Assembly: GCA_034670405.1 (NCBI GenBank) | Contig: JAXDDX010000344.1 | Span: forward strand, 95,867-159,866 | Origin: Hoplostethus atlanticus | Taxonomy: Eukaryota; Chordata; Actinopteri; Trachichthyiformes; Trachichthyidae | Length of the DNA: 64,000 nucleotides | Reading direction: 5' to 3' | Shown: positions 13,836 to 25,214 of the stretch, piece after piece | Position numbering within the stretch: position 1 is the stretch's first letter | Layout: each line of letters starts with the position of its first letter | Notes under the pieces: generated by a model | Told to the model about the DNA's origin: nothing | What the model saw: the letters and a program-made list of their open reading frames with translations, nothing else | Database searches by the model: none | Program-made: the position numbers and the translations under genes

Positions 13836-15265
13836 GTAAGTGATTAGCTATCGATTAGATTTCAACTTTAGCCTCCTTTTTATGTCAGGAATAAATCTTA
13901 CCCACCTTTTTAAGTTGACTTTATCATATGAAATTTACTGTATGATCTATCATAGTACATAATAGCCCCGATACGTTCCGTTCTCTTTTGAGACCGGTAC
14001 GCCAAAGTCCATTCAAAAACCTGTCATTTTAAAGTCGCCTTGTCATTATTAAACTTACATACATACCAGAATATGACTTAATACCTTTTATGGATCTATA
14101 GGGCATTCCGATAAATTCGGCATATGGCTATGCATTAGGCAGCACTTTATTTCTATAAAATCTTAACTTAACTACAAGCTTCACACTGCTCTCTCACCGC
14201 ACGCCACAGTGTGTTGTAGTGAAAGAAGCTAACGTGAATAACAGGCGGACCGATTCAAAAACGTGGGATTTTTATTGATATACGTTCAAGATGGTGTATT
14301 AGATGTATGCCGGATCGAATATCTAACCCTGTTGTTTTGTAAAGGGTCTTGAGTTATATGAGTATGTTCTACGAGGTGTGTAACTTTGACGATAAGCCAG
14401 ACAACATTAAAGTTACAGATATTTGAATGGAGTTTGGCGTGACTCTTTCTTCATGCGTGAAAGAACGGCACGTGTCCGAACTAAGTTGTATAACCCTGAT
14501 GTAACGATGTTATAGAATGTTTTATAAGGGGAAACCCGGAAATGAATGAGAACATAACTGAACATTATTGGTGGCCTTATGATTATGACTGACTAGAGGT
14601 CAAAGTTCACCATCTTTATTTACCCTAGTGTGAACCAAAGCTGCTCATCTGCTGCTGTTTCCACAGGAGGACTTGGAGAACGGCGAAGACGTAGCGGAAT
14701 GTCCGAGCTGTTCGCTGCTTGTCAAGGTCATCTACGATAAGGTTGGTGATGCTGCAGAGTTGATCATGAAACCGATCGCTAGGTCGCTAAACCGAGGCAC
14801 TCATGTAATCCGTACAGCAGGGATCTAGAGACTTGAGTCCAAATCCGAAGGGATGTTTGGTAAAGAAATCAATTCAGTTTAAAATGTAAGTGGTAGGAAT
14901 GATGTGTTTGGGTGTAACAGCAAGTTGGAGGATTATTCAGCGCTGGTGGAGGTTTGCACTGAGTGCCTTCTAGTTTTTGTATATCTACTTGATGCTTGAC
15001 TAGACTGGGATCTACCAGGCAAAGCAGATTTACTGAAAGGCAAGCATAGAATAAGTCTGTGTAGCTCTATGGGTAGAACAGGGCAGTAACACTACCGATA
15101 AAAGGGTAAAGAACCAGTCTAAAGCAAGTCTAAGTCAACCATCCTTCGAGAGCATCTACTTCCCTAGTCTGTATTTCTGCTCTGTGTTTGCAGGACGAGT
15201 TCATGCCAGGAGAGATCGTCGAGGCGCCGTCGTCAGAGAACAAACTGGAGCTGGCTCAGTCGTGA
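13728..15265 (+). CDS. dph3: DPH3 CSL-type zinc finger protein
   Basis: Three exons, 13728-13835, 14667-14741 and 15194-15265, encode 84 residues (human DPH3 is 82). The start [20 protein letters not shown] is nearly identical to vertebrate DPH3, and the four zinc ligands C26, C28, C48 and C51 are present (PCPCGD and CPSC). DPH3 (Kti11) is the small electron-carrying partner of the DPH1-DPH2 radical-SAM enzyme in diphthamide synthesis on elongation factor 2. It also acts with Elongator in wobble-uridine modification. The exon joins are phase 0 (AAA|GTAAGT, AAG|GTTGGT; acceptors ccacag and ttgcag). The middle exon encodes [20 protein letters not shown]. The C-terminus ([23 protein letters not shown]) is the variable part of the family. 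The gene looks intact. Confidence 0.95.
13836..15193 (+). other. dph3 introns
   Basis: The first intron is 831 bp and the second 452 bp, around exon 14667-14741. Both are AT-rich without recognisable repeats or coding. Confidence 0.6.
14667..14741 (+). CDS. dph3: dph3 coding exon 2
   Basis: It encodes residues 37-61, including the second zinc pair C48/C51. The donor GTTGGT is weaker than consensus. Confidence 0.94.
15194..15265 (+). CDS. dph3: dph3 coding exon 3 with stop
   Basis: It follows tgtttgcag and encodes the last 23 residues and TGA at 15263-15265. Confidence 0.93.
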   Translation, partial: DEFMPGEIVEAPSSENKLELAQS

Positions 15266-15770
15266 CAGGCAAGGTTTCACCACGCACCTTCAAGATCATT
15301 TCATCAGCAAAACCATGGAGTCTACTTATTTATTTATCCAGGCAAAAGGTTTGCAGATCACCACGCCCTTTAACAGCACCACCCTGCTTCACTGTCAAAC
15401 ACAATCAGACTGGGAGCTGCCCAGTGCAACCACAGTCCCACACTGAGCAGCTCTACTGGAGCAACTGGGAGCTCAGCCTTGCTCAAAAGGCGCCTAGAGA
15501 GTACAATAGTTGTTAAAGGAGCAGCTTCCCCTAGGATTCGAACCCCTCACCTTCTGGTCATGATCCCTAACCTGACTTATGCACCCCCACAACGAAGGAC
15601 TTGTTTTCTACACCAACATCTTTTCATTTGTGGTTTGAGCCGAAGACACTGTGCGCACAAGATCTGTAAATAACTAATAGTGTTTTTAAATTATATTTTA
15701 TCTCTTCTATGTGTCAATTATTATGTTTATTTTGTGGTGAACAAAATTAAACGCATCAAGCAAGCCTCTT
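15266..15770 (+). other. dph3: dph3 3' UTR (probable) containing an antisense SINE
   Basis: The likely poly(A) signal is ATTAAA at 15746-15751, followed by a T-rich stretch. No AATAAA is closer. About 200 bases of the UTR are SINE-like sequence. Confidence 0.35.
15400..15600 (-). repeat. tRNA-type SINE, antisense
   Basis: Read on the minus strand it has a polymerase III B-box-like GGTTCGAATCC (near 15535-15545) followed by TTGAGCAAGGC (near 15475-15485). The latter also occurs at 45880 and is common in teleost SINE-like repeats. It sits in the presumed dph3 3' UTR. Confidence 0.5.
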
Positions 15771-16226
15771 TTTTTTCTACTTGTAATCGCAGAGTTTGTC
15801 CACCAGAGGGAGCACTCACACAGGGTTACACACATTCATTGTACACTGATCTACTGGTGGCCACTGGGATCTGCCCAGTACAACCAGTCTTCTACTGTTG
15901 ATGACTGAGATTGTAAAAGCACTTATTCCTCCCTGACAAAACAGGACAGGAAATGTGGGTGGAGGTGTGGAAGGATCAGATAAGACGGGAGGTAGAAGAA
16001 GTGGAAGAGGTGAAAACATGACAGTGTTAACTTTTGCTGCCACTCCTCCAACATGGCGTCCCTTACACCCACTGGTCACCACTACACATGTTCCCTGTCT
16101 GCCCTGTAGTCATAAAGCCTCTTTAGCACTGAGCTGTCACACAGTGTTGACTCTGTATTTATGGGGCGTTATGTGATATGAGGCTCTGCATCACCAGGTC
16201 CTCCACATTCAATGGATAGGCTAGGG

Positions 16227-16415
16227 CAGTGGTTCTCAATCCAGTCCTCAGTTGCCCCCTGTCCTGCAGGTTTCAGCTCCAGCTCTACTCCGGCACACCT
16301 GAACCAATTAAGGTATCATGAAAAGGTGAAGCCTCTGATTGGTTCAGGTGTGTCTGAGTAGAGCTGAAAAACCTCCTGGACAGGGGGTAACTGAGGACTG
16401 GATTGAGAACCACTG
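16227..16415 (+). mobile_element. hAT (Charlie-like) MITE, 189 bp
   Basis: Terminal inverted repeats begin CAGTGGTTCTCAA and end TTGAGAACCACTG, the classic Charlie/MER5-type terminus. The inverted repeat extends almost through the element (gtcctcagttgccccctgtcc against ggacagggggtaactgaggac). The flanking 8-bp target duplication is GGCTAGGG (16219-16226) and GGTTAGGG (16416-16423), with one mismatch. It is non-autonomous with no coding. Confidence 0.85.
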
Positions 16416-17284
16416 GGTTAGGGGATTGATTTGCACACTGGAAGTTGATCCTACAAACATTTTCCTCAGAAGCAGAGCAACAATCTTATCGGTTCAGTTG
16501 GTCTGTTAACTTCCCCTTCATGTGATGAGAGCAGGAACAACACCAACACCACTACTGGATTACTACATCTCACCTGAGATAATGCTAGTTTGTTCTGGTT
16601 ATCGGACTTGAAGTGACTTTTGAGCGGCCGGTTGCTACTTTCCTACTTTTTTTTCCCCCCATTCATGATCTTGGAAAGCCGTCGGCAGGCTAACTCAATA
16701 ATGTACCTTAACTGAACCAATGAGATTATTTCTGCCTCTGAGAAATGTTTGTTTTGGTTCCCATGCAACGCTCACCGGACTGCACTGTGGATAAAAGTGT
16801 CCCCTAGATGACACGTATTACATCACACATCTTAAGATCTGACCACAGAGCTGTTGTAAATGACTGCAGTGGAAACAAACCAGTAATGGAGAGAGTGCAC
16901 GTCAACGGTGTCCTTCAGCTGATCTTCGGAGGCCTGTCTTTATCCAGGTTACTCTGACTGGATGGTTGGGGGTGGAGCAAACAGAGAACCAGTCGATATG
17001 TTTAACTGCATGCCCGGGAGGGGGGGGGGTCTGCAGTGGCAGGCAAGTCCATTGACAATCACAGCGGGGAGCCGGGGACCCCCCGCAGAGCGCCAGGTCG
17101 ACCGGCTGGCAGACCCAGAATCAGAGAAATGACTGGAGGAGAGAGAGGAATCAGCCACTGAACCACGGTGTAAAATAACTTTATTAGTCTTTACAAAACA
17201 AGTGCTTTACACAACTACATCTATTAGAAGCGGAGCTGCTCTGGAGGAAGAAATAATCTGATTGGTTGATTAAACCTCAGTGGG

Positions 17285-17520
17285 CGGGGCTAGCTAATAT
17301 GAAGGCAAGCAATCTAACCATGCTAAATTATCTGTGCTAACTTGCCTATAACTATTAAGCTATTAGCTGGTTAGCCTAGCTGACCTTCCAAGTTAAACTA
17401 GCCTATAGCTAGCTAGGTTAGCTCATTAGCTAGCCAATAAATGTCAGTCATTTGTATTTCTATTACATTTTGACTAGTTATTTCATGTTTGCCAGTTAGC
17501 TAACTAGCTAGCTCTGTTAA
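17285..17520. repeat. GCTA/GCTAGC-rich degenerate tract
   Basis: It is dense in gctagc, ttagct, ctagctagct and gctaac words on both strands. Similar tracts lie at 20585-20700 and 52925-53035. Confidence 0.55.
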
Positions 17521-17778
17521 ACTACAATCTCTGAATAAAAGCAGATAACTATTGAGATTCACATTTTTTTCTGAAACTAAAACATTATGACACGACCCTG
17601 CAACCTTTTATTCTCAATTCATTCTTTTTTTCAATTTAATTATTATTATTCTTTATATACTCAAGCAGGGTATTTTTACAGTCACATCCAAGAGTATCAA
17701 TATATATCCAATATCCACGAGACTTGTATCGATATTCTGTATATCCAACATATCCAATACATACACAGGTACTAAATA

Positions 17779-17961
17779 GTGTGTGTGTGTGAGAGAGAGA
17801 GCGAGAGAGAGAGAGAGAGCGAGTTTTGAATTCAAATTCATAAATGTACGTGTGTGTGTGTGTGTCTTGTCTGTGTGTGTGTGTTTTGAATGCAAATTAT
17901 GAATTGTGTGTGTGAGGAGCACATGGTGTGTGTGTGTGTGTGTGTGTGTGTCTGCCTCTGC
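17779..17961 (+). repeat. GT/GA microsatellite cluster upstream of nck2
   Basis: Successive (GT)n and (GA)n runs are broken by two copies of 'ttttgaattcaaattc'/'ttttgaatgcaaatta'-like spacers. The cluster ends 22 bp before the CRE of the nck2 promoter. Confidence 0.9.
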
Positions 17962-17982
17962 TTGTCGGTGTGTGTGTGGCTG

Positions 17983-17990
17983 TGACGTCA
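17983..17990. promoter_or_regulatory. nck2: Consensus CRE (TGACGTCA) in the nck2 promoter
   Basis: A perfect palindromic cyclic-AMP response element lies just upstream of the GC-rich presumed first exon. This placement is typical of functional CREs, but activity is inference. Confidence 0.55.
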
Positions 17991-17999
17991 CCGCTCGCG

Positions 18000-18220
18000 G
18001 CAGCTATCAGGCTCGGAGGAGGAGACGGACCCAGCGAGTTGCAGCTCTGCCTTTATTTGGTGGAAAATAAAATAAAAACATCGCTGCACGGGAAAAAAAA
18101 AACCCCAAACCAAGAAACCCCCCCGCCAGAGGACTTACCGGTGCCGCTGTCCAAACTTTCAGCTCCCGAGCTCCCGGTCCCGCTGCTTGCCTGTCCGCTT
18201 TAACCGGGGGAACCACCGAG
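18000..18220 (+). other. nck2: nck2 non-coding first exon (probable)
   Basis: A GC-rich, CpG-containing stretch downstream of the CRE ends at a strong donor, CCGAG|GTAAGG (18220/18221). It can splice to the acceptor at 41520-41521, just before the nck2 ATG. NCK2 genes in vertebrates have a non-coding first exon and a long first intron. The left boundary is approximate. Confidence 0.55.
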
Positions 18221-18775
18221 GTAAGGTCCAAAGTTGGGTGTTTCGCAGGAGGGACGCGCAGCGGGGGGTCAATTAAAGGCGCTAATTGGAGGCCGGTTGA
18301 ATCAAACAATGTCGGTGTGGACGGTTTGGATGTGCAGGCGGCGGCGGCATGCCCTGGATCAGTTGTTATCACGGCGGCTGGAGTCACTACATGCGGCTCC
18401 TGCGCCCCTTTGTCCACAGCGCCACACAAAGCCATGGAAGTAGGCTGGATGGGCTGAGGGTGATGTCCTCGGATATTCTCAATTTTAGATGAATAGACAG
18501 CTGTTTGCTCGTGCAGCCTGTTTCCGGTGGTGAATTAAAGCGCCGGTCACCGGTGTAAACAAATCAATTAGAGGAAAAAGCGTTCATTTATGTTTCCCTC
18601 CCCCTTTAGAGGACCGCGGATTCAGTAACGGTGATGGGTTCAGGTCGGGAAGACGCGTGACAGCGTTTTAAAAAGGTGGTGAACGGAGTTAGGTGTGTTG
18701 ATCCTCTTCCTCTACATCCCCGCTCCAAGATGCACCTTCCTCTTCCTCGTCGATAGGGCTTTCCCTTTGGAAAAA

Positions 18776-19290
18776 TCTCTATAATATTCCTTATAATGAC
18801 TTATAGTGTGTCTGAGATGCTCAATGTTGGGTTTATAGTAGCCTTATTGTACTTAATGGTATTTTTTTCCTATAGTATCACTATAATATTCCTATAGTGA
18901 CTTACAGTGTGTCTGTGGTGCTCAATGATGAATTTATACTGCTTTTGTTGTACTTTCTGGTATAATATTCCTATACACAACAGTAATATTGTGTCTGGTC
19001 TTCATAATGGTTTTATAGTGACCTTATTGTACTTTATACTATATTTTTATTTTCTTTGGCACCCCTATTATGTTCCTATAGGGACTTATAGTATGTCTGT
19101 GGTGCTCAGCATTGAATTTATAGTGTCCCTATAGTGCTTTATGGTATTTTAGCTTCTATGATATCACTATAGTATTCCTATAATATTACTAAAGGGACTT
19201 GCAGTGTTTCTGAGGTACTCCACAGTGAGTTTATAGCCTTACTGGAGGTTTTGGTGTTTTTGATGTCCTCTGGTGTTACTATAGGGTTCC
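18776..19290 (+). repeat. Degenerate ~85-113 bp tandem array, AT-rich
   Basis: Five diverged units share the order 'tataatattcctatagtgacttatagtgtgtctg(a/t)ggtgctc'-like start and 'tttatagtg(a/t)ccttattgtactttatggtattttt'-like end. The GTGTCTG landmark recurs near 18808, 18908, 18991, 19093 and 19205. Confidence 0.75.
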
Positions 19291-20584
19291 CTGTTCTAGT
19301 AGTGATGATGCATGATGTTTTTTGTAGTAGTATTTGTTGAGTATTCTTCTGATTGGCACATTTGGCCGCAGCAGTTGCAGATTGACTTGTAAAAACAGTG
19401 TTTTCTTGTGCGTCTGTTGGCTGCGTATTTAAAGCTGCGTCAGACTCATGATTCCTCTCAGCTTTGGATCAGACAAAGTTCTTCTGTTTCCAGCCCCCCC
19501 CCCCTATCATGTCTCTAAATGAGATGAATTAGTTTCTGAGGGCTCCTGCAGTTCAGCAGCAGCTCCAAAAAAAAACCTTGTTGGAGGAAAGCGAACATGC
19601 ACTGTGGTGTCCAATCGACTAGCCATGTTTACAGCACAATACGCTTCAATTCCCACATCATCAGCATCACAAGCAATAGTAAGGAGGTCAGAGGCCAGGG
19701 AATAACCAATAATGGGGGAAAGTAGCAGAGAAGCTGAGACCTTTTATAAGTCTTAATATCTCTGTATCTCCATAACACTATCAGTCCATTTTGGAAAATA
19801 TTGTCTAAAAGTCAGTATTTGAAAAACACAGTTGAGTCTGTAACCTTTTTAAAAACGTGTTTAGTCAGCAAAGGCCTGATAAGATGGCTCATGAATGTAA
19901 TAATAACTCTGAGTGTACTTCAGAGAGACGGCATCAGCGTTTTCAAACGGTGGATATCTCATTTCGGCACAAAAGTCCCAACAGTTGATTTGCTTTTGGT
20001 TTCAGGGCGGCCGGCGGTGTAGCGGAGGTTTATGTGCACCAGGCAATATTAGATCATCGTAATCCTGCTGATATGAAAGGAGGTAGATGTGCTGTTTGTG
20101 TCTGTGGACGCCCACGAACGCACTGCAGCAGCAACCTCCATTCAAATCCACTTATTTGAGATGAGCACAGTATCCCCCTCCAACTCCACAGGGAGGTCAG
20201 AGGTCAGGGTCAGCTACAGAACAGCGATGGATGAGGCAGGGACTCAAGGACACCTCGCTAGGATGGGGCTTGAGCCTACCGGTTGAATTACTCTGTCAAA
20301 TCTGTGTTGATGATGCTCTAATGCTTTTTCACTGATTCTGATCTGGAACAGTATTTTTTTTTCTTCAACTTTTGAGATATTATCCATTTTTATTCTATTA
20401 GAGAAACCAAACATGATGTAGCCCTGCCCCCTCTGGCGGCCATGTTGGAGGTCCTCCTCTCTGTGAACAGCTGATTGTGTTTCTGTCTCAACAGAATTCA
20501 ATCTTCATGGTTAATTTCTGTCTGTTTCTACTGAACTGATCATTTCATCACTGATACATCTGATTGATTTAGTATTTAGATCAT

Positions 20585-20700
20585 GTAGCTTGTTAGCTAG
20601 CTAACCATAGTATCTGGTCAGCTAACCATCACTGTCTTGTTGTTAACACATCTGGTTAGCACACTAGCTAACATATCTAGTAGAAGCTAGTGTTAGCAGT
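20585..20700. repeat. GCTA-rich tract
   Basis: Short repeats of ttagctagctaacc, gctaaccatc and agcacactagctaaca resemble the tract at 17285-17520. Confidence 0.5.
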
Positions 20701-20814
20701 GGCTAGTGGTCACATGTTAACAGTAACTATCAGCCCGTTATCCCGTCCTGGTATCGGTGTATTCCCGTGTTCAGTCCAAGAGCTGCTGCTCACCGGCGTG
20801 CTGCGTCCAGCTGC

Positions 20815-20950
20815 CTGATGGAGGGCTAATTGAAATGTACTGAGTCATGCATTAGTGATGCACCACATGGGCGGTGCAAATTGCTCAGCCGTTTGGCTTG
20901 CCACAGCGTTCAGGTGCTGCGTCAGCCTGCGTTGTTGGGAGAGATATAAA
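20815..20950. promoter_or_regulatory. Candidate conserved non-coding element in nck2 intron 1
   Basis: A low-repeat, balanced-composition block is dense in known binding words: GGCTAATTGAA, TGAGTCA, ATGCATTAGTGATGCA and TGCAAATTGCTCA. Enhancer activity is only inferred. Confidence 0.25.
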
Positions 20951-23390
20951 ATGATACTGAACGCCCCAAAACATGAAGAAAATAATAATAATTTGAAAAA
21001 ACTTAAAATTCAGTCCTGGGTTTAATTCTCGGAAAAGTTTTATTCTGAAATGATTTATTTATTTGCGTTCACATTCAATATAAATAAAAGGCAGAAGTCC
21101 TTCGGGGGGTATCGGCGTAGTTGGAGTGACTCTCTGACTGATGGGATTACTTGATTACTGAAACTAGCGGTTGTGTAAATTCTAGTAGTAATAAATGATA
21201 CAGTAGGATTATGCCGTGTAGAAAGGAGGAAGTCATATACACTATATACTATATTATCATGTGAAGCTCTCCCTTTTCCGAGGTTGGGAATACTGCGGGA
21301 GTATGAAATGCATCTTTTATTAAAGGTTATAACCAATGTAGCCGTTGAATCTTTAACTATGTTTCAGGCATGTTTGATGGGAAGTGGAGGGAGGAGTGTT
21401 TTACAGTATCGGAGCAAAAAGGAAACGGTCCTTTAAGAGTGTCTCCCGTGGGTGTCCGGGTTGTCAGGCTGCAGCAGAAATGGTTTTAAAGAGTCCTAAA
21501 GTTAAACCAGGTAATAAAACTGAATGTGGTGAGATGATTTCCGTCAGAGTCCAATGTGATGCAACTTGTCTCATGGATTTAGTTGGAAATGACATTATCT
21601 TCAGCTGATCTGGTTTTATTTTAAAGATATTGTCACTTGGTTGAAGGAAATACTTGAAGCTGCATTGGAAACAGCTGAGATTACCTCAACCCTTTTCACT
21701 CGTTTTGATAAAAACTAAGATTTTAAGACTGACTTCCAGATTGAATGACTTGTTGAGAGTGACATTCCTGCAGTCTGGAGGCGTTTCTGTGTTTGGCGAC
21801 ACTCTTGACAGCAGCTTCACTCCTCCTGACAGGCTTGGGTTTCTCTGCTGAGACGCGCTAAAGGCAGATGATTGCTTGTCAAAACACTCGGCCGGGATGG
21901 CTCGGGCTAGCTGGCTGCCAGCTGCAGGCCGCTCCAGAGATACCGCCGCCTTTATGCCTTTAAAAACCTCCACAATGTGTAGCGGACTCAAAGACCGCCA
22001 GGAACAGATGGACCTGCTCAACTGGCGTGAATCTTTAACTCAAGTCTTCCTTTATGGCTGTAGGCGGTTTTATTCACTTTATATTGCAGCAGTTTGTTAC
22101 TTTGCTGAAAATGCCGTAAAACACAGTTATTATTGTGAACACACACGTTTACGTTTTAAGTGGAATTCCATCTAAATTGTCTTTTTACAGTTTTTATTCC
22201 CTAAAAGGAGACATTTTCCTCAAAACTCCCAAATGAAAACATGAGAAAATTGGGGAAATGTGAGGAAATGTGCAGTATTGCTGACGTCCACAGCTTCTTA
22301 TCTTCCAACAGAGAACCATGTGCATACTGTAGAGAAAACTCATACCTTTTTGATATACTACTTTCTTTATATACTACTCCAAAAAGAGACCTCTTCCCAG
22401 CTTTATATACTAAATCTTCTAATTTTGTGTTCCTCATGTCCCATGGGAGTAAACCACTAAAACTGCTTCTGAAAATGTCTGATTCTGCAGAACAGCCGTG
22501 AAGTCCATTTCGGGTGGAATTCCCCTTTTTTGGTTTTGAGTGTATGTGTTTTACTCGGTAACCAAAACCACGATCGGCAGCGGGGCGATGTTCTGGTGCT
22601 CCGGCGTGGTTTCGGGGGGGGTCATGTGCTTGGATGCAAACTGGCAAGATGACTCAACATCTTCTGCTTGATGGAGAGGCCGGCGTTCATCTTCTGCTTT
22701 AAGATGACAACGCTGCAAGAAATCAAGTCCCTCTCTCCCACATCTTCCTCTTTTTCTTGTTCTGTTATGCCCTTGTGTTGACGGGGTGAATTCCTTCTAC
22801 CTCTCTTTTCAGCGCTTACTTCCTCTCCCAACACTTCTCTAGAAAAATGATCTTCTTGGGTTACAGGATGTTTTTTTTGTCCGGGCGCTAGGACTCTGAC
22901 TCGTTGCTACTGCTTGCTTGTAATGTTGGTGATCTAGGGGTGTGAGTTTAGGCAAGGCAACTTTTGTTTGTGTAGCACATTTCATACACAAGGAAGATTC
23001 AATGTGCTTCACGTAAAAACAAAGACATTAAAACAGGATTAGAGGGAGAAATGCTTCAAACTGAGGGACTCGAGACAAGTTTGTTCTTGTGGTTCACTCA
23101 TAAGTCATTGGGATGATGATGGACTGGACATGGAGCGTCCAATACCCCCGGATGTGATGGAGACTACTTGAATAGGTCAGTTCCCAAACATACGTGGAAT
23201 CCATCCTCAGGAATGTTTTTGCACAAAGATCCTAAAAAGGCAGCAATTTTTTTTACTTTCATGTGAAACTCATTTCTTGTCTCTACCTTCCTGTAACACG
23301 TGACATGGGACATCAAGGGGTTTTCCTCCCCCCCGACTTGTTTACTCCATTCCTCCCCAAATATAGGGCATGTTCACAGGCAGCATTCAG

Positions 23391-24580
23391 GGGCCTGTTC
23401 CAAGAAGCGGGTTTAGTGAAAACTCTGAGTTTGTTAACCCTGAGATGAGGGAAACTCTGGGTTTTCCGTTCCAGAAAGAGAGGTAACTCAAACTCTGAAT
23501 CAGTTACCATGGTAACTGACTCTGTGAACCTAACCTGCTCGCTGGCAGGTTTTCTTGAACAAACCCTGACTTTCTCCCTGTCTCCTCCCTCTGCTGAACC
23601 TGAAGCAGCTGTCGGACATGGCGTGTCCTTTCCTCGTAACCCGATCGATATTCAAGCGGAAGTAATTCACATAGCCTCACGTCGGGAGAGGATTTTGAGA
23701 CCCCGATTAGATGTTCTATGTCCAGGATGGAAGAGCTGTCCGAGATATAATATGCCGTTTACAGTTCACGGATTAAGCTACCACCACCCCGAGCAGTCAA
23801 ATAAAGACACCTTTCATTTGGTCTTCTTTATTTCCTACAAATACAAAAGCAACAGTTAGTATTTTTATATTGTTCCAACAACACATTTCACCTGTGACCA
23901 TGCACCCACCTCTAACTTATGTTCCAGTAATTACATTTCTAGATCTGCCTTTCTAATTTGCCGCCCCAAGTACACCATTTGAAGTATGTCTGGCCCAGAC
24001 AGCTCAGTTAGTAGAGCATGAGACTCTCAGTCTCAGGGTTGTGGGTTCGATCCCCACATAGTGTTAACTATCACCTTTGTAAGTCGCTTTGGATAAAAGC
24101 CTCTGCTAAATGACTGTTATGTTTTTATATTTCATTTTCAGCTGCTGCCAAGAGCGCTTTGCGCCCGTGGGATTGCACCTAAATGAAAATATTTTTTTCC
24201 CAATACCATTCCACCACTTTCTCACATGTAGGTAATATTATGAGAAAGTGTGGTTAAATGTTAAATGAATACACTGCTGCATTCAAACGTACGCATTGAC
24301 TCAGGCAGCGATTCTCTCCCACGCCAATTCCCTCTCCTTTACGACCCTTCTGCTTGCTGGTTGCCATGGTGAATCGTAGTATCGGACCTCCATTGATGAT
24401 GGCTTTTTATTGTCGTCGCGCACGCGCTTAACTCAAGGTGAACATACTCAAAGTTGATTGAACTAACTCAAATCAGCCGTTCTGGAACCGAAAACTCAGA
24501 CTTGGCCATCTCGGAATTAATCAACTCAGAGTGCAGGGTTAGACTCAGAGTTTGCTGAACCTGCTTCTTGGAACAGGCCC
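23391..24580 (+). mobile_element. PIF/Harbinger-derived DNA transposon, 1190 bp, decayed
   Basis: Terminal inverted repeats GGGCCTGTTCCAAGAAGC (23391) and GCTTCTTGGAACAGGCCC (ending 24580) are flanked by 3-bp duplications CAG (23388-23390) and CAG (24581-24583). A 3-bp duplication is usual for Harbinger. Near 23608-23730 a broken plus-strand reading reads MACPFL, then in the next frame RNPIDIQAEV and RRERILRPRLDVL. This resembles the N-terminus of HARBI1-type transposase/nuclease proteins of fish. The remainder has no catalytic motif that I can see, so the copy is non-autonomous. A SINE is inserted at 23993-24120. Confidence 0.8.
23993..24120 (+). mobile_element. tRNA-derived SINE (V-SINE-like) inside the Harbinger element
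   Basis: The head (23993-24064) has the tRNA-Lys layout: A box AGCTCAGTTAGTAGAGC, anticodon stem-loop tgaga-CTCTCAG-tctca, and B box GGTTCGATCC at 24044-24053. The loop would read CTC rather than CTT, and the acceptor stem does not pair, so it is not a working tRNA gene. The tail carries 'aagtcgctttggataaaagc' and 'tctgctaaatgac', a core shared by many fish SINEs. Confidence 0.75.
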
Positions 24581-25214
24581 CAGGTCGGTTTATTGAACTC
24601 TGCAGCGTTTCCTCCTGTAGCTGGTTTTGTCCAGGTGGGAACAACGTCAGTCTGGACTGATGCTCATGTTCAGATGTTTCTTCATGTGTTCTTAACTGGT
24701 ATGAACACCAGAGAAGAGCAGACAAGTCCATCATGGTAGATCAAGTGACAGACTGGAACCAGGTTGGTTTGGACTCTCTAACCTGGTGGGATGACAGGTT
24801 ACCAAAACTCAACCAATCAACCAGCTGCTGGGGAGTCATGGGACTTCAACATTTCCTCTGGTTCAGCCCAAAGAAAACAAACTCCAGGTGTGATCGCCGC
24901 TTTTACTCTGAAGTGCTCGTGGGAAAGTATCGCCGCAGCTTCACCCTCTAATCTTTAGTGCAAACGATCCTCCAGCAGAAGATTAGATCGATGTTTGAAG
25001 GTAGAGGCAAACAGTCAGAGGTGGGATTTTATTGGCTTAGGGCGAGGCGGGCAGACCGGAGGCTGCTGATGCTGCTTTGTTGCACCACAGTGGTTTTATT
25101 TCCACGCGTTTAACTGTGGAGGCAACGAGGCAAAACGCCCCCACAGATAGACGAACACAAACAAAGATAACTGCTACAACAATACGACAACTGCAGCTAC
25201 AGCACAATTAACAC

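Larger units (their letters stand above)
15771..17770. other. Intergenic region between dph3 and nck2
   Basis: No coding exon is supported. It contains a hAT-type MITE at 16227-16415, a GC-rich stretch near 17013-17110 and a GCTAGC-rich tract at 17285-17520. Confidence 0.5.

Noticed and set aside
22560-22650. Minus-strand stretch readable as coding (HMTPPETTPEHQNIAPLPIV)
   Set aside because: Interrupted by stops and a G/C homopolymer. No matching splice sites or recognised family.
23993-24064. tRNA gene with anticodon CTC
   Set aside because: The acceptor stem does not pair and a SINE body follows directly, so it is a SINE head rather than a functional tRNA.
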